Assembly (NCBI GenBank): GCA_020053595.1
Contig: JAGVMV010000045.1
Span: 1-61,233, forward strand
Direction: 5' to 3'
DNA from: Thermoleophilia bacterium
GTDB taxonomy: Bacteria > Actinomycetota > Thermoleophilia > BMS3ABIN01
DNA length: 61,233 bases
The translations under genes and the position numbers were made by a program. Position 1 is the first letter of the stretch; the number at the start of each line of letters is the position of its first letter. Below the pieces are notes generated by a model, which saw only the letters and a program-made list of their open reading frames with translations, did no database searches and was not told the origin of the DNA. Below, piece by piece: positions 14,138 to 23,345 of this stretch.

Positions 14138-14884
14138 GTGTCCGGACATTCCAAATGGTCATCCATCAAGCACAAGAAGGGCGCTGCTGACGCCAAGCGC
14201 GGCCAGCTCTTTTCCAAGCTCTCCCGCGCTATCACCGTGGCCGCCAAGGAGGGCGGCGGCGACCCCAACACCAACGCCAACCTGACCACCGCCATTCAGA
14301 AGGCCAAGGACAACTCCATGCCCAAGGACAACATCGAGCGCGCCATCGCCAAGGGCGCCGGCGGCGGCGACGGTGAGACTTACGAAACCATCATTTACGA
14401 GGGATACGGCCCCAACGGCGTCGCCGTGCTGGTCGAGGCCATGACCGACAACCGTAACCGCACGGCGGCCGAGGTGCGCAACATCTTCAACCGCACCAGC
14501 GGCAAGCTGGGCGAGACCGGCACGGTAGCCTGGATTTTCGAGCGCAAGGGCTCCATCGTTGTTGAAGCCAGCGCCACCGACGAGGATACTCTGATGACCG
14601 TGGCCATCGACGCCGGCGCCGAGGACGTCTCCCAGGACGAGAACACTTACGAGATTGTCACCGACCCCACCGATTTCATGACGGTGCGCGGGGCGCTGGA
14701 AGAAGCCGGCATCGCTTTTGCCTCCGCCGAGCTGGCCATGCTGCCCAAGACCACGGTGCAGCTGGAGCAGAGCGACGCCAAAAAGATGCTCCGGTTGATG
14801 GACGCGCTGGAGGAATGCGACGATGTGCAGGAAGTCCATGCCAACTTTGACATCAGCGAAGAGATTCTCGAAGCGCTGGCCTAA
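14138..14884 (+). CDS. yebC: YebC/PmpR-family protein
   Basis: A 248-residue YebC-family protein starting at GTG with GGAGGG upstream. [20 protein letters not shown] is the family's signature N-terminus, and the three-domain length is normal. Members bind DNA as transcriptional regulators or, as shown more recently, associate with ribosomes to relieve stalling at proline-rich sequences. It is followed by ruvC, ruvA and ruvB in the same direction, the standard bacterial order. Upstream (13946-14137) lies a short non-coding stretch after the fic gene, marking the right border of the accessory island. Confidence 0.97.
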   Translation: MSGHSKWSSIKHKKGAADAKRGQLFSKLSRAITVAAKEGGGDPNTNANLTTAIQKAKDNSMPKDNIERAIAKGAGGGDGETYETIIYEGYGPNGVAVLVEAMTDNRNRTAAEVRNIFNRTSGKLGETGTVAWIFERKGSIVVEASATDEDTLMTVAIDAGAEDVSQDENTYEIVTDPTDFMTVRGALEEAGIAFASAELAMLPKTTVQLEQSDAKKMLRLMDALEECDDVQEVHANFDISEEILEALA

Positions 14885-14929
14885 CCGGCCGGCGGCGCGA
14901 TGCGGGACGGGTTCCCGGCAACCCGTGGA

Positions 14930-15505
14930 ATGGAAACTTTGACCGAAACACCACAGCTCATTCTTGGCCTCGACCCCGGTACGGCGGTCACGGGCTGGGG
15001 CGTCATCGAATACCGTGGCGACAAGTCGCGGCTGGTCGCCCATGGCACTATCGTCACGTCCGCCAAGGACCCGGCCCACGAGCGTCTGCAGCAGATCTAC
15101 CTGGGCGTCCTCGACGTTATCGACCATTACCAGCCGGAAGCCGCCGCCATCGAGGAGCTCTTCGGCGGCGTCAACATCAAGACGGCGCTGGCGGTCGGAC
15201 AGGCGCGCGGGGTCATCGTACTGGCCTGCGCCGAGCGCGGCGTCACCCCCGCAGACTACACTCCATTAAGGATCAAGCAGGCCGTGGTCGGTTACGGCCG
15301 GGCGAGCAAGCTGCAGGTGCAGCAGATGGTCAAGGTGCTGCTGGCGCTACCCAAAGTACCCACGCCGGACCACGCCGCCGATGCTCTCGGAGTCGCCATC
15401 TGCCATGCCCATTCCCAGAGCGTCAGCAACTTCCTCAAAGCGGGGACCAAGGAAACGCCAATGATCTCGTCATCCCCAAAGAGCAAACGCGGGACACGCT
15501 CATGA
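14930..15505 (+). CDS. ruvC: RuvC, Holliday junction resolvase
   Basis: A 191-residue endonuclease that cuts Holliday junctions in the RuvABC complex. The acidic active site is visible in ILGLDPGTAVTGWGVI (first Asp), AIEELFGGVNIKTALAVGQA (Glu) and PTPDHAADALGVAICHAHSQ (C-terminal Asp pair). I start at the ATG at 14930; an in-frame ATG at 14900 would add ten residues that do not resemble the family. The C-terminus is about 20 residues longer than usual, with a Ser/Lys-rich tail. It lies between yebC and ruvA. Confidence 0.95.
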   Translation: METLTETPQLILGLDPGTAVTGWGVIEYRGDKSRLVAHGTIVTSAKDPAHERLQQIYLGVLDVIDHYQPEAAAIEELFGGVNIKTALAVGQARGVIVLACAERGVTPADYTPLRIKQAVVGYGRASKLQVQQMVKVLLALPKVPTPDHAADALGVAICHAHSQSVSNFLKAGTKETPMISSSPKSKRGTRS

Positions 15506-15542
15506 ATATGTCGTTCTCACGGCGACAATACGGGGTCCGCCC

Positions 15543-16130
15543 ATGATCGCCTCGCTCACGGGACAGATCCGGTCGCGGGATGCCGAGGGGATCGTCCTCG
15601 ATGTGGGCGGCGTCGGCTACCGCGTTGCCATGCCGGCCCGCAGCCTCGACCGGCTGGACGGCTCCCGCGAGGTCTTCGTCCACACTTACCTGCATGTGCG
15701 CGAGGATGTCATGTGCCTTTATGGTTTCACGGACACCGAGGAGCGCGATTTTTTCGAACTGCTCAAGAGCGTCTCCGGCGTCGGACCCAAGGTGGCCATC
15801 GGCATTCTTTCCGCCTATGGCCCGGCCGACCTGCGCCGCGCGGTGCTCAACCGCGATATCGCCATCTTCCAGAGCATATCGGGCATTGGCAAGAAAACGG
15901 CGGAGCGGCTGGTGCTCGAGCTGAAGGATAAAGTGGGCGAACTGGGCGCGGCCACAGCCGCTAGCGTAGAAACCGGTGGCAGCAACGGCTCCTACCAGCT
16001 GGCTCGCGAAGCCCTGGTCAGTCTCGGCTACAACTTCGCCGAAGCGGAAGCGGCCCTCACCGGCGCCGACCCGGACACCGACGCTGAGGAACTTATCCGG
16101 CAGGCGCTAAAAAGAATCGGCAACAAATGA
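15543..16130 (+). CDS. ruvA: RuvA, Holliday junction DNA-binding subunit
   Basis: A 195-residue protein with the RuvA layout. It has an N-terminal OB-fold (MIASLTGQIRSRDAEGIVLD), two helix-hairpin-helix motifs (LLKSVSGVGPKVAIGIL and SISGIGKKTAERLVLEL), and a C-terminal RuvB-binding domain (LAREALVSLGYNFAEAEAAL). It holds the four-way junction in square-planar form and recruits RuvB. It lies between ruvC and ruvB. The gap to ruvB is occupied by a long inverted repeat starting right after the stop codon. Confidence 0.97.
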   Translation: MIASLTGQIRSRDAEGIVLDVGGVGYRVAMPARSLDRLDGSREVFVHTYLHVREDVMCLYGFTDTEERDFFELLKSVSGVGPKVAIGILSAYGPADLRRAVLNRDIAIFQSISGIGKKTAERLVLELKDKVGELGAATAASVETGGSNGSYQLAREALVSLGYNFAEAEAALTGADPDTDAEELIRQALKRIGNK

Positions 16131-16198
16131 ATGGCCGTTATGGATTTTCCACCGTGACTCATTTAGCCTGTCTAAGGTGGGAAATCCATAACGGCCAT
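16131..16198. repeat. 68-bp inverted repeat between ruvA and ruvB
   Basis: Two 23-bp arms (16131-16153 and 16176-16198) match at 22 positions and flank a 22-bp loop. The left arm begins ATGGCCGTTATGG directly after the ruvA stop. The mismatch would be a G-U pair in RNA. There is no T tract, so it is unlikely to be a terminator. The shape resembles a miniature mobile palindrome (MITE/REP-like). Confidence 0.75.
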
Positions 16199-16230
16199 CT
16201 GTCAGCCGCAAAACTTTCTGAGGAAACGCC

Positions 16231-17253
16231 ATGAACGAAGACTCCCGCCTCGCCGACCCGGTGGTCCATGGCGAAGACCAGGAGATCGAAACCTCCCTGC
16301 GCCCCCGGCAGCTCGCCGATTTCATCGGCCAGGAGCCGCTCAAGGAGCAGCTGCAGATCTTCATCGAGGCGGCCCAGACCCGCCACGAAGCCCTCGACCA
16401 CGTGCTGCTGGTCGGCCCGCCCGGCCTCGGCAAGACCACGCTGGCCGGCATCATCGCCAGCGAGATGGGCGTTTCCATCCGCACAACTTCGGGTCCGGCG
16501 CTGGAGCGCAAGGCCGACATCGCCGCCATCCTCACCAACCTGGAGGAAGGCGACGTCCTCTTCATCGACGAAATCCACCGCCTCGGCCGTTCCATCGAGG
16601 AAGTGCTATACCCGGCCATGGAGGATTACCAGCTGGACATCATCATCGGCCAGGGTCCGAGCGCCCGCACCATCCGGCTCGACGTGCCGCCGTTCACCAT
16701 GGTGGGCGCCACCACACGCACCGGCTTGATAACAACGCCGCTCCGTGACCGTTTCGGCGTCACTCACCGGCTGGATTATTACACCACGGAGGAACTGGCC
16801 CGCATCGCCGCGCGTTCGGCTTCCTTGCTCGGCGTGGAAGCGGAGGAAGAAGGGCTGCTGGAGATCGCCGGCCGCTCCCGGGGCACGCCCCGCGTCTGCA
16901 ACCGGCTGCTCAAGCGCGTGCGAGACTATGCCCAGGTCAAGGCTGATGGCCGCATCACCGCCGAGCTGGCGGGAAAAGCGCTCGTCCTGTTCCAGGTGGA
17001 CAGCGAAGGGCTGGACAAGACCGACCGGGAAATCCTCAGGCTGATAATCGAGAAGTTTGACGGCGGTCCGGTGGGCTTGAGTACCCTGGCGGTCGCCATC
17101 GGCGAGGAGCGGGACACCATCGAGGATGTCTACGAGCCTTACCTGCTACAGCGTGGCCTCATCCAGCGCACTCCGCGCGGCCGAGTCGTCACTCGCCTGG
17201 CCTATGAACACCTGGGCGCCGAAGTCCCGCCCGCTGGCGAACAGCTCTTTTAG
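16231..17253 (+). CDS. ruvB: RuvB, Holliday junction branch-migration ATPase
   Basis: A 340-residue AAA+ motor of the RuvAB branch-migration complex. It has Walker [13 protein letters not shown], Walker [13 protein letters not shown], the sensor segment [15 protein letters not shown], and a C-terminal winged helix ([20 protein letters not shown]). Length and domain order are normal. The start is the ATG at 16231, after the palindromic element that follows ruvA. The last 28 bp of the gene are perfectly duplicated just after the stop codon. Confidence 0.98.
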   Translation: MNEDSRLADPVVHGEDQEIETSLRPRQLADFIGQEPLKEQLQIFIEAAQTRHEALDHVLLVGPPGLGKTTLAGIIASEMGVSIRTTSGPALERKADIAAILTNLEEGDVLFIDEIHRLGRSIEEVLYPAMEDYQLDIIIGQGPSARTIRLDVPPFTMVGATTRTGLITTPLRDRFGVTHRLDYYTTEELARIAARSASLLGVEAEEEGLLEIAGRSRGTPRVCNRLLKRVRDYAQVKADGRITAELAGKALVLFQVDSEGLDKTDREILRLIIEKFDGGPVGLSTLAVAIGEERDTIEDVYEPYLLQRGLIQRTPRGRVVTRLAYEHLGAEVPPAGEQLF

Positions 17254-17282
17254 CCCCGCCCGCTGGCGAACAGCTCTTTTAG
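17226..17282 (+). repeat. Tandem duplication of the ruvB 3' end
   Basis: The 28-bp unit CCCGCCCGCTGGCGAACAGC... ending TTTTAG occurs at 17226-17253 and again at 17255-17282, separated by one C. The first copy includes the ruvB stop codon, so the protein is not changed. It looks like a recent slippage or local duplication. Confidence 0.85.
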
Positions 17283-17314
17283 CGGTGCGGCGCCCGTAAA
17301 AGCGGAAAGCTCTG

Positions 17315-18412
17315 CTAGCTCCAGCTCGCCGGGAAGTTGGTATCAACAAGCTGCACGAAGGTCAACCCACGGTTCAGCGCGATAGGCTTATTCGATGCGT
17401 CAAGGTACTGGGTGACATCGCCGCGATTCGCCCGCGACCAGGTCCCCTGGATCACCTGGCCGTCGCGGAAGATGAGCGCCTTTCCCGAACCGGTAAGCGT
17501 ATACTCCACCCCCCGGTTGCCACCTTCGTCCTCGACGATATCGCTTTCGTAGGAGGGAACGAACTGGATGATCACATTCTTTGGCGCCAACTGCCTGCCG
17601 GTCTCCGAGTCCATATGCGCCTCGTCGCCGTTGAAACGCAGCCAGCCGTTAGAAGCAGGGTCATACGTATAACCGACGTCGACTACCGCCGAGTAGGGAA
17701 CCGAGATGCTGTTTACCGCCGGGGCCGGCGAGTCTTCCTTGAAGGTCAGCGAGGAAAGCGTAGCCGTCAGACTATAGCCGAAAATTTCTGCCGCCTTGCG
17801 CACCCCCAGGGTGCTGCTCATCAGGTCGTGGGGCGCGATGCGGTCGTCGGCTCGCCAGTAGGCGAGATCGTGGTAACCATTATCGTTGATGTTGGGGACG
17901 TCCGGAGCAGCTTCCAGGGCGGCGGTAACTCCTTCGCTGGATCCGGAGTCCGCCAATAGTGCCTGATATTCGGGAGCCAGTTCCAGGTCGATGAGCCGTG
18001 CGCTGCGAATCGGCCCGACAACGTCGGCTTCGTGGCAGGCGAAGATGGCCGAGAAACGGGTGACATCACCTTCCGCCATGGCTTCATAGACGATGTCCGC
18101 CTTGCTGAGGCCGGCCTGGTTACGCGCGGGCGGGGCGTTATCCACCTGGAAGACGATGGGTCTGACGGTAGTGGCAGCCCGGTTGGGTACCTCGGTGCCG
18201 TCCAGCGGACAGTAATAATGAGGCGCCGGTGGCGATTTGGGTCCGGTGAAGCCCGCCACGGAAGTGAGCTGGTCACTGTTTTTTTGAGATAGGTACCAGG
18301 CGTAACCCGCAAAGCCGGCAGCGGCCACGAGGACGAGGACGAGGATAATGATAATTATCCACCTTCGCGGGGAAGAGTCTTGAGAGCTATACTTGTTTAT
18401 CGGGGAAGACAT
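17315..18412 (-). CDS. DUF3048-family (YerB-like) membrane-anchored protein
   Basis: A 365-residue protein with a short cytoplasmic start, one transmembrane helix at about 18-41 (WIIIIILVLVLVAAAGFAGY), and a large extracytoplasmic part. RPIVFQVDNAPPARNQAGLS and DIVYEAMAEGDVTRFSAIF begin the first DUF3048 domain. GPIRSARLIDLELAPEY is the family's G-x-I-R-S-A-R element, and the C-terminal domain contains YTLTGSGKALIFRDGQVIQG. B. subtilis YerB is a lipoprotein of unknown function; here the anchor is a helix rather than a lipobox. It is convergent to ruvB and divergent from queH. Confidence 0.88.
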   Translation of the reverse strand: MSSPINKYSSQDSSPRRWIIIIILVLVLVAAAGFAGYAWYLSQKNSDQLTSVAGFTGPKSPPAPHYYCPLDGTEVPNRAATTVRPIVFQVDNAPPARNQAGLSKADIVYEAMAEGDVTRFSAIFACHEADVVGPIRSARLIDLELAPEYQALLADSGSSEGVTAALEAAPDVPNINDNGYHDLAYWRADDRIAPHDLMSSTLGVRKAAEIFGYSLTATLSSLTFKEDSPAPAVNSISVPYSAVVDVGYTYDPASNGWLRFNGDEAHMDSETGRQLAPKNVIIQFVPSYESDIVEDEGGNRGVEYTLTGSGKALIFRDGQVIQGTWSRANRGDVTQYLDASNKPIALNRGLTFVQLVDTNFPASWS

Positions 18413-18456
18413 TTAAGGCAAATCGAGGTTAGCGCAATGCATACTCAAAGTCAAAA

Positions 18457-19089
18457 ATGTTGATGAACCTGCTTCTGCACATCTGCTGCGCCCCCTGTTC
18501 CACGGCCACCATCGAGGCCTGGCGGCTGGAGGCGGTTGAACTCACCGGCGTTTTTTTCAATCCCAACATCCACCCTTTCGCCGAACACCAGCGCCGCTAC
18601 GACACCCTCCTCGCCTACGCCAGCAAGACCGATCTGCCGTTGATCGGCGAACCGGTCTACGACGTCACCGCCTGGCTACGGCAGGTGCATGGCCAGGAGG
18701 AAAAGGGCGTGCGTTGCCGTGTCTGCATAGCCGAACGGCTGCGCCACACCGCTGGCCTGGCCGCCGCCGCCGGTTTTGAAGCCTTCAGCACGACCCTGCT
18801 GGTCAGCCCCTGGCAGGAACACGAGATCATCAGGGAAGAGGGGGAGCGCGCCGCCGCCGAGGCGGGCGTTGAGTTTCGCTACCGTGATCTGAGGCCGCAT
18901 TACCGCCACGGTGTCGATCTCGCCATAGAAGCGGGCCTCTATCGCCAGAAATACTGCGGTTGTATCTTCAGCGAGGCCGAGGTGGCGTTTGCGCGTGAGA
19001 AGCGACGCCCGGTGAACAAGCCCAAGGTGGCGCCCGACCGCTCGCGGAGATGCTTGTCGGACAAGCCCGACCGCTCGCCGAAAGCCTGA
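18457..19089 (+). CDS. queH: QueH, epoxyqueuosine reductase (DUF208)
   Basis: A 210-residue QueH protein, which reduces epoxyqueuosine in tRNA to queuosine and replaces the cobalamin-dependent QueG. The metal-binding cysteines are seen in LLLHICCAPCSTATI near the N-terminus, CRVC (about residue 86) and KYCGCIFSE near the C-terminus. The residues beyond that, a basic stretch of about 30 residues, extend past the usual family end. The ATG at 18457 is followed by another ATG two codons later. The gene ends 6 nt before queA, so the two last steps of queuosine formation are co-transcribed. Confidence 0.92.
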   Translation: MLMNLLLHICCAPCSTATIEAWRLEAVELTGVFFNPNIHPFAEHQRRYDTLLAYASKTDLPLIGEPVYDVTAWLRQVHGQEEKGVRCRVCIAERLRHTAGLAAAAGFEAFSTTLLVSPWQEHEIIREEGERAAAEAGVEFRYRDLRPHYRHGVDLAIEAGLYRQKYCGCIFSEAEVAFAREKRRPVNKPKVAPDRSRRCLSDKPDRSPKA

Positions 19090-19095
19090 CCGCCC

Positions 19096-20142
19096 GTGCT
19101 GACCAGCGAACTGGATTACAATTTGCCTCCAGAGCTGATCGCCCAGCATCCGGTCGTGCCCCGTGACCTCAGCCGCCTGATGGTCTATAACCGGGTAACC
19201 GACTCCATGGAGCACCGGCGTCTGCCCGACCTGCTGGCCCACCTGAACCCCGGCGACGCCCTGGTCTACAACGATTCCCGGGTGCTGCGCGCCCGCGTGC
19301 GTGCGCTCAAACCCACCGGCGGCAAGGTGGAGCTGCTGTTCCTGCAGCGCCGCCGGGTCAAGCTCTGGGAGGCGCTGGTTAAACCGTCGGCGCGGCTCCA
19401 GGAAGGAACCGGTCTGGAACTGGCGCCGGAATACGCCGCGCGGATCGACGGCCTGAAGCCCGGCGCCGTCTTCACTTTGAAGGAGAACCTGGGCGGCGGC
19501 CGCTGGCTGGTGAAGAACATGACCGCCACCGCGACGGAGGAGCTGCTCGAGCAGATAGGCGAGATGCCGCTGCCGCCTTACATCAAGGAGCGGCTGGACG
19601 AACCGGAGCGCTACCAGACTGTCTACGCCAGCGAGCCCGGCTCGGCGGCGGCGCCCACAGCCGGCCTTCATTTCACGCCGGAGCTGATCGAACGCATCCG
19701 GGCCTCGGGCGTCGCGCTATTGCCGCTGACTCTGCACATCGGCCTCGACACCTTTCGTCCGGTTAACGAGGCGGAGCTGGAGCTGCATGGTATCCACAGC
19801 GAACATTACCGGTTGCCAGCGGATTCATACGAAGAAATCAGACGGACCAAGGACCGTGGCAGCAGGGTCGTCGCGGTGGGGACCACGGCGGTGAGGACCC
19901 TGGAGACCGTCTTTCAGGAGCCTTACGGCCCGCTCGAGGGCGAGACCAGGCTGTTTATCACTCCAGGTTACCGCTTCCGCGTGGTTGACGCACTGCTGAC
20001 CAACTTCCACCTGCCCAGGTCGACGCTGCTGGCGCTGGTCATGGCGTTCGCCGGAGTACAAGAGACCCGGCGCCTGTACCGGGAGGCCGTCCGGCAGGAA
20101 TACCGATTTTTCAGCTTTGGCGACGCCATGTTGCTGCTCTAG
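19096..20142 (+). CDS. queA: QueA, S-adenosylmethionine:tRNA ribosyltransferase-isomerase
   Basis: A 348-residue enzyme that transfers and isomerises the ribosyl part of SAM onto preQ1 in tRNA, giving epoxyqueuosine. ELDYNLPPELIAQHP is the family start, with ALVYNDSRVLRARV, the AAPTAGLHFTPELI motif, LHIGLDTFRPV and PRSTLLALVMAF. It starts at GTG (19096) directly after queH. tgt would normally follow, but two antiparallel genes (20223-21525) lie between. A hairpin with a T-run at 20169-20190 marks the transcript end. Confidence 0.97.
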   Translation: MLTSELDYNLPPELIAQHPVVPRDLSRLMVYNRVTDSMEHRRLPDLLAHLNPGDALVYNDSRVLRARVRALKPTGGKVELLFLQRRRVKLWEALVKPSARLQEGTGLELAPEYAARIDGLKPGAVFTLKENLGGGRWLVKNMTATATEELLEQIGEMPLPPYIKERLDEPERYQTVYASEPGSAAAPTAGLHFTPELIERIRASGVALLPLTLHIGLDTFRPVNEAELELHGIHSEHYRLPADSYEEIRRTKDRGSRVVAVGTTAVRTLETVFQEPYGPLEGETRLFITPGYRFRVVDALLTNFHLPRSTLLALVMAFAGVQETRRLYREAVRQEYRFFSFGDAMLLL

Positions 20143-20168
20143 CACGGTTCATGGTTACCGGCAAAGGA

Positions 20169-20190
20169 AAAACGCGCCGGAGCGCGTTTT
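20169..20190 (+). terminator. Intrinsic terminator after queA
   Basis: AAAACGCGC and GCGCGTTTT form a perfect 9-bp stem with a CGGA loop, 27 bp after the queA stop. The flanking A and T runs allow it to work in both directions, so it could also serve the antiparallel gene ending at 20223. Confidence 0.8.
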
Positions 20191-20222
20191 CCATCAAGTT
20201 GGTCAGGGAGCAAGACGGGTCG

Positions 20223-20600
20223 CTAGCTCTGCCAATTTTCCGTCTTTTTTGGCTCCTCTGACAATTTCTGTTCTCCCGGTTCTTTCACAACCTTGTCCAG
20301 GCAGTTTTGGGGAATGACCATCTTGATGGTGTCGAGTCGGACTATGAGCGTATCGCTGGTCCGGGGCGGTTCATCCGGATGCCGCAAGCTTTGGTAGGTG
20401 ACCTGCGTCATAGGGATGAAATGCAGGTCCTTGACGTTCAATAGATCACTGACGCGGGACTGATAACCCCCGGGTTTGACATGGATGAAGCCCTCGATTT
20501 CATAATCATCAGTAGTGACCGACACCCTGACCGTCTGCGTCTGAATCGCGCAATCGTTATGGGGACGGCTGAACGTTGCGCTGCTGTCGCTGGATTTCAT
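20223..20600 (-). CDS. Small conserved protein resembling DUF6812
   Basis: A 125-residue protein with AAAGGTAGGGG before its ATG. The core RVSVTTDDYEIEGFIHVKPG, YQSRVSDLLNVKDLHFIPMT and DTLIVRLDTIKMVIP looks like a compact beta-fold protein. I recall it as similar to DUF6812-type proteins (a strand pair, a basic loop and a terminal strand ending in IP). It has no signal peptide or membrane helix. The C-terminal 25 residues are Lys/Glu-rich and disordered-looking. It lies 49 nt downstream of the caspase-like gene on the same strand, so the two may be co-transcribed. Function unknown. Confidence 0.6.
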   Translation of the reverse strand: MKSSDSSATFSRPHNDCAIQTQTVRVSVTTDDYEIEGFIHVKPGGYQSRVSDLLNVKDLHFIPMTQVTYQSLRHPDEPPRTSDTLIVRLDTIKMVIPQNCLDKVVKEPGEQKLSEEPKKTENWQS

Positions 20601-20649
20601 GGTACCCCTACCTTTTATTTGAGATATGCCTGTTGGAAACCGTAATGAT

Positions 20650-21525
20650 TTAATTCGTCGCCTGTGGCGATTTTCCTAAATCCATGTTTCCAGGATACTC
20701 ATCGGCAATTTGGGGATTTTGACCATAACTTTGTGCCGCCCAGGGCGCCGCCGCGGCGAAGGACTCTTCTACTGACAACCCCTTGGCCATGCCGTTCTCG
20801 ACCATGTACTGCATCATGACTCCGCGCTGGGACTCGGGAATCTCGCTGGAAAGCTCGTCGGCCCGGCTGGACATGGTGACGACGCGGTTGGGTCCGGTGA
20901 TGCCCGGCTTGTTGAAGCCGCCGCTGGAGCAGCTGTCGATATGTATCCACATGCGTCCGGCCTGGATGCCCCCGAGGTAGCCCGCGAGCTCGTTATCCCA
21001 GAGCAGCCCCTGGCCTTTGAGATAGTCGTAGCTCATAAAGTCGAAGGGAACCAGCGCGTAAGAGTTGGTGACCCCGGGCAGATTCAGGCCGGCTTCCGGA
21101 GCGCTTCGCAGACCGTGGCCACTGTAGAAGAAGACCACGTCGGAGCCGGAGTCGATATCCGGGTTATGTGACAGCCAGTCGAGCGCCCCGATAATGCCCT
21201 GGCGGTTGGCCTGGGAGTTCTGCAGCAGGCGGACGTTTTCCCGGGGAAAGCCGAGTTTTGTGGTCAGCAGCCTGTAGACGGAGGCCGCGTCCTGGTCGGC
21301 GAAAGCGATATTGCCCAACTCGTTGTTGTCGTAGACGATACCGATGACTACCGCGAACTTCTTCTTCTGTGGCTGTTCGACGGCTGCTTCGCTGATTCCC
21401 TTGCTGAAGCCGGTCTGGGCGATGGGAACTACCGGCTCACTGGATGAGATCATGCTGGCGAAACCCAGGAACAAAATGAGCGTGGCAAAGAAACTGAGAG
21501 TAGTCTTCAGATTGGTAAAAGGCAT
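20650..21525 (-). CDS. Exported caspase-like (C14) cysteine peptidase
   Basis: A 291-residue protein with an N-terminal hydrophobic segment (about residues 8-28, LSFFATLILFLGFASMI) that acts as a signal peptide or anchor. The caspase-like fold follows: FAVVIGIVYDNNELGNIAFA, then DVVFFYSGHGLR with the catalytic His, and MWIHIDSCSSGGFNKPGI with the catalytic Cys. This is the layout of bacterial metacaspase/orthocaspase proteins, which usually cleave after Arg or Lys. It is encoded antiparallel between queA and tgt, which are otherwise neighbours in related genomes. The substrate is unknown. A partner is possibly the small protein encoded downstream. Confidence 0.85.
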   Translation of the reverse strand: MPFTNLKTTLSFFATLILFLGFASMISSSEPVVPIAQTGFSKGISEAAVEQPQKKKFAVVIGIVYDNNELGNIAFADQDAASVYRLLTTKLGFPRENVRLLQNSQANRQGIIGALDWLSHNPDIDSGSDVVFFYSGHGLRSAPEAGLNLPGVTNSYALVPFDFMSYDYLKGQGLLWDNELAGYLGGIQAGRMWIHIDSCSSGGFNKPGITGPNRVVTMSSRADELSSEIPESQRGVMMQYMVENGMAKGLSVEESFAAAAPWAAQSYGQNPQIADEYPGNMDLGKSPQATN

Positions 21526-21573
21526 TCTGATAAGTTTATCATGCGGCTGATGTCTTTTCTCCGGTTAGGATAA

Positions 21574-22716
<1,143 letters not shown>

Positions 22717-22826
22717 GACTGGCCTTGATGTCCGGTTCCAGCTGATCTCAATGATGGCATTGATGGCATCCGCGATGGACCGCCGGCGGAATTGACCAAT
22801 CCAGATAAATCTTAAAAGGAGAAAGC

Positions 22827-23243
22827 TTGATTGCAAACATCGTAAATTTCGCGTTTGTGCTTGCCCAGGCCACCACCGACACGGGTGGAGGTGACAACGG
22901 CGGCGATCAGACTTCGAGCGCTTTTAATTATTCGTCGATCATCATGATCCTCGCCTTTGGCGCCATCTTCTATTTTTTACTGATCCGTCCCGGCCAGAAG
23001 CAGCGCAAGGCCCATGACAATCTGGTGAGCGCGGTTAAAAAAGGCGATGAGATCATGACCGCCGGAGGCTTCTATGGCACTGTCACCCAGGTCAGGGACG
23101 ATTACGTGATGGTAGAGGTCGCCAAAAAGACGCTGATGAAGCTTTCGCGTAACTCCATCGCCCGAATCGTCAACCCCGACGAGGTTGCTGCCGAAGAAGC
23201 TGAAGCGGAAGTTGAGGATGTACCGGGGGAAGAAGAAGCCTGA
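22827..23243 (+). CDS. yajC: YajC, preprotein translocase accessory subunit
   Basis: A 138-residue single-pass membrane protein, part of the SecDF-YajC complex. The transmembrane helix is at about 34-53 (IIMILAFGAIFYFLLIRPGQ), followed by the signature QKQRKAHDNLVSAVKKGDEI and the cytoplasmic domain with IMTAGGFYGTV. The start is TTG at 22827, preceded by AAAAGGAG. The C-terminus is a long acidic tail (residues about 113-138). It is 100 nt upstream of secD. Confidence 0.93.
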   Translation: MIANIVNFAFVLAQATTDTGGGDNGGDQTSSAFNYSSIIMILAFGAIFYFLLIRPGQKQRKAHDNLVSAVKKGDEIMTAGGFYGTVTQVRDDYVMVEVAKKTLMKLSRNSIARIVNPDEVAAEEAEAEVEDVPGEEEA

Positions 23244-23345
23244 AACGCCGCCATCCGTTTTTGACACCCCTATTCTTTTCGCCTATGCTTTCGCATGGTG
23301 CGGTTTTTGCGCGCTGGCCTTTTGTCGTGACTTGACAGGAAATAT

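Noticed and set aside
14159-15127. Long minus-strand ORF (322 codons) opposite yebC and ruvC
   Set aside because: It is an antisense shadow typical of high-GC genes; the Gly/Val-rich translation matches no family.
16131-16198. Terminator after ruvA
   Set aside because: The stem lacks a T tract and the loop is 22 nt; more like a mobile palindromic repeat.
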